Source of the DNA: an uncultured Myxococcales bacterium
Lineage (GTDB): Bacteria > Myxococcota_A > UBA9042
Direction of reading: 5' to 3'
Assembly (NCBI GenBank): GCA_903929795.1
Contig: CAIYWC010000117.1
Coordinates: 1 to 38,944, forward strand
Length of the DNA: 38,944 nucleotides
Below are positions 35,738 through 38,944 of the stretch, one piece after another (positions within the stretch are counted from its first letter, which is position 1; each line of letters starts with the position of its first letter). Position numbers and translations under genes: made by a program. The notes under the pieces are model-generated. The model worked only from the letters and a program-made list of their open reading frames with translations, searched no databases and was not told the DNA's origin.

Positions 35738-37189
35738 ATGCACGCTTCACCACGACGACGGCACCGCGCCGCTGGGCTCTTCACCGCATTCCTGGTCACC
35801 GCGCTCGCCGGATGCGGCAGCGACAACAGCGGTTCGTCAGGCGGGGACGACGCCGACACCGGCGGGCAGGACCAAAAATATGCCGTCTTGCGCAAGAACA
35901 TCGGCCTCGATCTCGCGCAAGTCAACTCCTTTGCCGTGGTGGGCAGCGGTTCCGGTGCACAGCCGATCTGGAGCGGCGGCGGCACAGGCACGCTGTTCGG
36001 GGCGCTCGAAGGCCAAGGGCTCGTGGCGCTGATGCTCAACGGCGATGTGTCGCCCGTGGCGCTGGTGGAGATGTCCGACGGCGCGACAGCGACCAACAAC
36101 CAACCGGACATCCACGCCATTTACGCGACGCCGCGGTGGGTGCTGATGAGCACGAGTGGCTGGCAAGTCAGCAAGCCACAGGCGGACGGCCAGCCGGTTT
36201 CCGTGCCGTGCTCGACCATCGCCGTGCACCGACCCGATGGCGCGTTGTATTGCGCGAGCATTGGCATCCGCGACTCTGGCACCAACGGAACGGACCAGCA
36301 GTTTCCGGTCCACGCCAACAGGAGCGGCAGCGTCGTCTACTTGATGTCGGCCGATTCGCTCAACCGCAACATCCTCTACAAGCTGGTCGCGGGCGACGCG
36401 GACGAGCCAATCGCGACGCTCGTGGACGCCAAGCTGCATCCCAACTGGTTTGTGGTCAACGGCAGCGGCGACATGCTCGTACAAACCAGCGCGCCCAGCG
36501 GCGTGCAGGGCGCCACCGCGACACAAATCTTGCCCGTGGACGGCTCAGAGCCTGTGACGCTCACCGGCGCGCACAACGCCTACGCCATCGCCGGCGCGCC
36601 CACCGGCACGGATGCGGACACCTTCTTCGCCGTCAGCGGCGGCGGCGACGGCTATCCCTTTGACGGCGCGATCCGCGTGCTCAAGAAAGCCAACGGCATT
36701 TTCCAGGAAAGCGATGTGCAGGTTTCGATGCCTGAAATGAACTGTTCTGGCCTCTTTCCGTTGGCCGACGGCGAGTACATGTTCTGCGGTGGCCAGAGCG
36801 GCCTGAGCCTGGCGCGCGCCTTGGTCAACGGCCAAGTCCAGACCTCGCCCATCGTCACGGCCTTCGCGGGCGTGACGAGCCCAACTGCCGTCGGCGGCTT
36901 GCCGTTTCGCGCGGGCGGCGGCGTCTTTTACCTCTTCGCGCAGGGCGCGAACGGCCAGTTCTTCGCACGGCACAACGGCCACGTGCAGGAGAATATCCCG
37001 TTGGACGCTGCGCTGGAGCTCCTCAGCATGACAGCGACCAGCGCGGGCGGGCTGGACCTGGTCGGCGTGAACAATACGACCAACAGCAAGGTCCGCGCGA
37101 CGATTCTGCCGGGCGCGACGGCGCTGACGATTCTGTCCGCGGAGGGCGTGTCGCTTGCGGAAGTCGTTGTGTTCACTCGGATCAATTGA
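35738..37189 (+). CDS. Lipoprotein of unknown function (possible beta-propeller)
   Basis: The 483-aa product has a Twin-Arg-free basic N-terminus and a clear lipobox (VTALAGC, lipid Cys near 26), followed by a Gly/Ser/Asp linker. The rest is strand-rich, with recurring short units such as NSFAVVGSGSG, PRWVLMSTSGW, GSVVYLMSADS, NGSGDMLVQTS and GGVFYLFAQGANGQFF. This spacing suggests a beta-propeller-like fold, but I cannot assign a family. GAGG four bases before the ATG supports the start, and a TATGTT hexamer (35696-35701) could be a -10 box. It is divergent from the ppk2 operon and followed, after a 256-base gap with nothing seen in it, by the SOUL gene. Confidence 0.8.
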   Translation: MHASPRRRHRAAGLFTAFLVTALAGCGSDNSGSSGGDDADTGGQDQKYAVLRKNIGLDLAQVNSFAVVGSGSGAQPIWSGGGTGTLFGALEGQGLVALMLNGDVSPVALVEMSDGATATNNQPDIHAIYATPRWVLMSTSGWQVSKPQADGQPVSVPCSTIAVHRPDGALYCASIGIRDSGTNGTDQQFPVHANRSGSVVYLMSADSLNRNILYKLVAGDADEPIATLVDAKLHPNWFVVNGSGDMLVQTSAPSGVQGATATQILPVDGSEPVTLTGAHNAYAIAGAPTGTDADTFFAVSGGGDGYPFDGAIRVLKKANGIFQESDVQVSMPEMNCSGLFPLADGEYMFCGGQSGLSLARALVNGQVQTSPIVTAFAGVTSPTAVGGLPFRAGGGVFYLFAQGANGQFFARHNGHVQENIPLDAALELLSMTATSAGGLDLVGVNNTTNSKVRATILPGATALTILSAEGVSLAEVVVFTRIN

Positions 37190-37445
37190 GGAAATGGCGC
37201 CAGGAGCCATGAACGGGTCCCGCTTCGCGCGCGCCGCATCCATCGCGGCACTTGGCAGCGCCGGACCAGCCCATGAATCCGGTGACGGCGCGAATCGCGT
37301 CATTTCAAGCCGTTCACGCGCATCAACGCCGCCAATGCCGACACGATCCGGTCGTGGCGTTGCACATCGAACCGCGCCCGCTGCGTTGCCGGCGCGCAGT
37401 GGTCAACGGCTGCCGCGGCGGCGTGCACGGGCCAAAGTCGCAGGA

Positions 37446-38093
37446 GTGCGTCCTGTTTTTCCCCGGCCATTGCGTCGCCGCCTTGTGGCTGCTTGCTTGT
37501 TCGCGTGCATGCTTGCACCAGGAGCACCCGCCATGGCGACCGAAGAACCCGCGTTTACCGTCGTCCAGCACACCGAGGCGTTCGACGTCCGCCGCTATGC
37601 GCCGGTTATCGTCGCGGAAACGACCGTTGACGGGGACTGGAGCGACGCCAGCAACCAGGGCTTTCGGCGCTTGGCCGGGTACATTTTTGGCGGCAACAAG
37701 TCCCGCACCAAGATCGCCATGACCGCGCCGGTGGGCACGCAAGACAGCGCGCAAGTCCCTAAGTCCACGCCGGATACGGTTCGTCAGACCGGTGCTCACG
37801 CGTGGGTCGTCTCGTTCACGATGCCCGCCCAGTCAACGCTCGCCGCGCTGCCGATCCCGGACGACGCCAGCGTCACGCTGCGCGAAGTCCCGGCCCGCCT
37901 GGTGGCTGCCAAACGCGTAGGCGGCTGGTGGAGCGCGTCCAACTTTGCGGAAGACAGCGCCGCGTTCCTGCGCGAGCTCGCTGCGGCGGGGCTCAAGCCG
38001 ACGGGAACGCCGCCGCTGCTGGCGCGGTACAATCCGCCGTGGATCCCGTTTTTCCTGCGCCGCAATGAGGTATTGGTGGAAGTGGGGCTGTAG
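37446..38093 (+). CDS. SOUL family haem-binding protein, probably exported
   Basis: The conserved part (from about residue 30) is a typical SOUL/HBP domain: EEPAFTVVQHTEAFDVRRYA, then GFRRLAGYIFGGNKSRTKIA then MTAPV, VVSFTMPAQSTLAALPIPDD and the closing ARYNPPWIPFFLRRNEV. Family members bind haem or porphyrin; some bacterial ones are periplasmic. Two starts compete. The ATG at 37533 has a good AGGAG eight bases upstream and gives 186 aa. The in-frame GTG at 37446 adds RRRLVAACLFACMLAPGAPA, a convincing signal peptide cut before A-T-E-E-P, but has a poor ribosome site. I list the longer form because the signal is hard to explain by chance. Its stop codon abuts the stop of the convergent gene. 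Confidence 0.85.
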   Translation: MRPVFPRPLRRRLVAACLFACMLAPGAPAMATEEPAFTVVQHTEAFDVRRYAPVIVAETTVDGDWSDASNQGFRRLAGYIFGGNKSRTKIAMTAPVGTQDSAQVPKSTPDTVRQTGAHAWVVSFTMPAQSTLAALPIPDDASVTLREVPARLVAAKRVGGWWSASNFAEDSAAFLRELAAAGLKPTGTPPLLARYNPPWIPFFLRRNEVLVEVGL

Positions 38094-38944
38094 CTACTGC
38101 GGCACCAGGTCCGCGGCGCTCAACGGGTCGATCTTGCTGTGATCCGTGAAGTAGTCGAGCACGCCGCGGATCGACTTGAACGTCGCGCCCGCCTTGTACT
38201 GCGTGGCGTCGAACACGAAAATGTACGGTGCAATATGCAGCTGCCCGGTGACCACGAAGTCGTCCGTCGCCTTCACCGCCGCCGTCGCCACGGCCACGTT
38301 GGAAACCTGAACCAGCATGCTCATGTACGCCGCCATCAGCGGCCCGCCGGTGGCGATCGCATCCGGCGTCACGTCGACCGGCAGGATCACCGCCGGGCAG
38401 GTACCCGCGGGCGTCACGGTCGGCGTGGCAATCTCGCGCAAGCCCTTGAAAGTCGTCAGTGCGCCCGTCACGCCGATCTGATCGCCCACACCCACCGCCA
38501 GCGCTGTCTTGCTGTAGACGACCAAGCCCGCGTGATCCTTCAAGTTCGGGTCCTGGATCCACACGGCGGTGCCGGTCGTGGCGACGCGGATGGCGGTGAC
38601 GCAGACGTTGTGGATCTCCACCGGCGCGCCGTCGGCCATCGTCTGCGCCGCTGGAATGCCGACGAGCTGCGGCGGTCCGGCGTCGACGGTGCTGGCATCC
38701 GTGCTGCCGGCGTCGCTGGTCACGGCATCCGTGCTGCCGGCGTCGCTGGCAACGCCGATCGGGACGCTGGTGTCGGCGCAGCCGGCCTTGTTGTCCGCGG
38801 CGACCGGGCACGGGTCGCACGCGTCGCCGATCCCGTCACCGTCGATGTCCTGCTGGATGCCGCCGTCCATCGGGCGGATGGCGGAGAAGATGGTCGGGCA
38901 CAGGTCGGTGGCGTTCGGGATGCCGTCGCCGTCGCTGTCGGTCG
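38094..38944 (-). CDS. Secreted protein with thrombospondin type-3 and OB-like parts (5' end missing)
   Basis: The frame is open to the right edge, so the N-terminus lies outside. The visible start reads TDSDGDGIPNATDLCP and then DIDGDGIGDACDPCP, which are calcium-binding thrombospondin type-3 repeats. A Ser/Asp/Ala/Thr linker with a duplicated DAGSTDA unit follows. The C-terminal 200 residues (PVEIHNVCVTAI, AVWIQDPN, GLVVYSK, VGDQIGVTGAL, REIATPTVTP) resemble the OB-fold domains that accompany extracellular nucleases and other surface proteins. It is probably a surface or secreted protein; no catalytic domain is visible. The stop codon directly abuts that of the SOUL gene. Confidence 0.75.
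   Translation of the reverse strand, partial: TDSDGDGIPNATDLCPTIFSAIRPMDGGIQQDIDGDGIGDACDPCPVAADNKAGCADTSVPIGVASDAGSTDAVTSDAGSTDASTVDAGPPQLVGIPAAQTMADGAPVEIHNVCVTAIRVATTGTAVWIQDPNLKDHAGLVVYSKTALAVGVGDQIGVTGALTTFKGLREIATPTVTPAGTCPAVILPVDVTPDAIATGGPLMAAYMSMLVQVSNVAVATAAVKATDDFVVTGQLHIAPYIFVFDATQYKAGATFKSIRGVLDYFTDHSKIDPLSAADLVPQ
38694..38749. repeat. 30-bp tandem duplication in the linker of the right-edge gene
   Basis: A 26-base unit beginning GGCATCCGTGCTGCC occurs at 38694-38719 and again, identical, at 38724-38749, a period of 30 bases. It encodes a doubled DAGSTDA linker unit. Exact identity points to a recent slippage event in a disordered linker. Confidence 0.8.

Overview
The window is a GC-rich chromosomal piece that looks like Myxococcota (former Deltaproteobacteria). 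The evidence is the set of large lipoproteins with Asp/Ala-rich linkers and Cys-rich modules, the many MopE-type putative metal-binding repeats, a Hanks-type Ser/Thr kinase, and a contractile-injection-type sheath gene. No rRNA, tRNA, CRISPR, transposase or integrase was seen.

Layout. (1) 1-2668, minus strand: the edge of a contractile injection system locus, with a tail sheath protein, a DUF4255/Pvc16-type cap protein and the first codons of a further gene running off the left end. (2) 2736-18257, minus strand: four tandem giant lipoprotein genes (about 1160-1340 aa each). Each has a lipobox, a Cys-rich N-terminal module (reduced in the second), 12-14 MopE-like repeats and a C-terminal beta-type domain. 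Together they fill about 15.5 kb. (3) 18390-19759, minus strand: apt (adenine salvage) and surE (nucleotidase), just upstream of the lipoprotein array. (4) 19910-24095: a soluble Ser/Thr kinase (+), a small membrane protein (-), two decayed cytochrome-c-like remnants (-) and a lipoprotein with one c-type heme motif (-). (5) 24363-31804, plus strand: a metal efflux operon with a Cys/His-rich exported protein, an HMBD-DUF3347 protein, a TolC-like channel, a CusB-type adaptor and a CusA-type HME-RND pump; the last four overlap or nearly touch. (6) 32018-35319, minus strand: a tight ppk2-cydA-cydB operon (polyphosphate kinase 2 plus cytochrome bd oxidase), possibly led by a small ORF. (7) 35738-38944: a large lipoprotein of unknown function (+), a SOUL-family haem-binding protein (+) and, convergent with it, a partial secreted protein with thrombospondin type-3 and OB-like parts (-) that runs off the right end.

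How the parts may fit (inference): the recurring theme is cell-envelope metal and redox chemistry. There are metal-ligand-rich surface lipoproteins, periplasmic metal-binding proteins and efflux, a haem lipoprotein and a terminal oxidase. The most unusual element is the four-copy array of MopE-like lipoproteins whose internal repeats are collinear between copies. It sits 67 bp upstream of an injection-system locus on the same strand.
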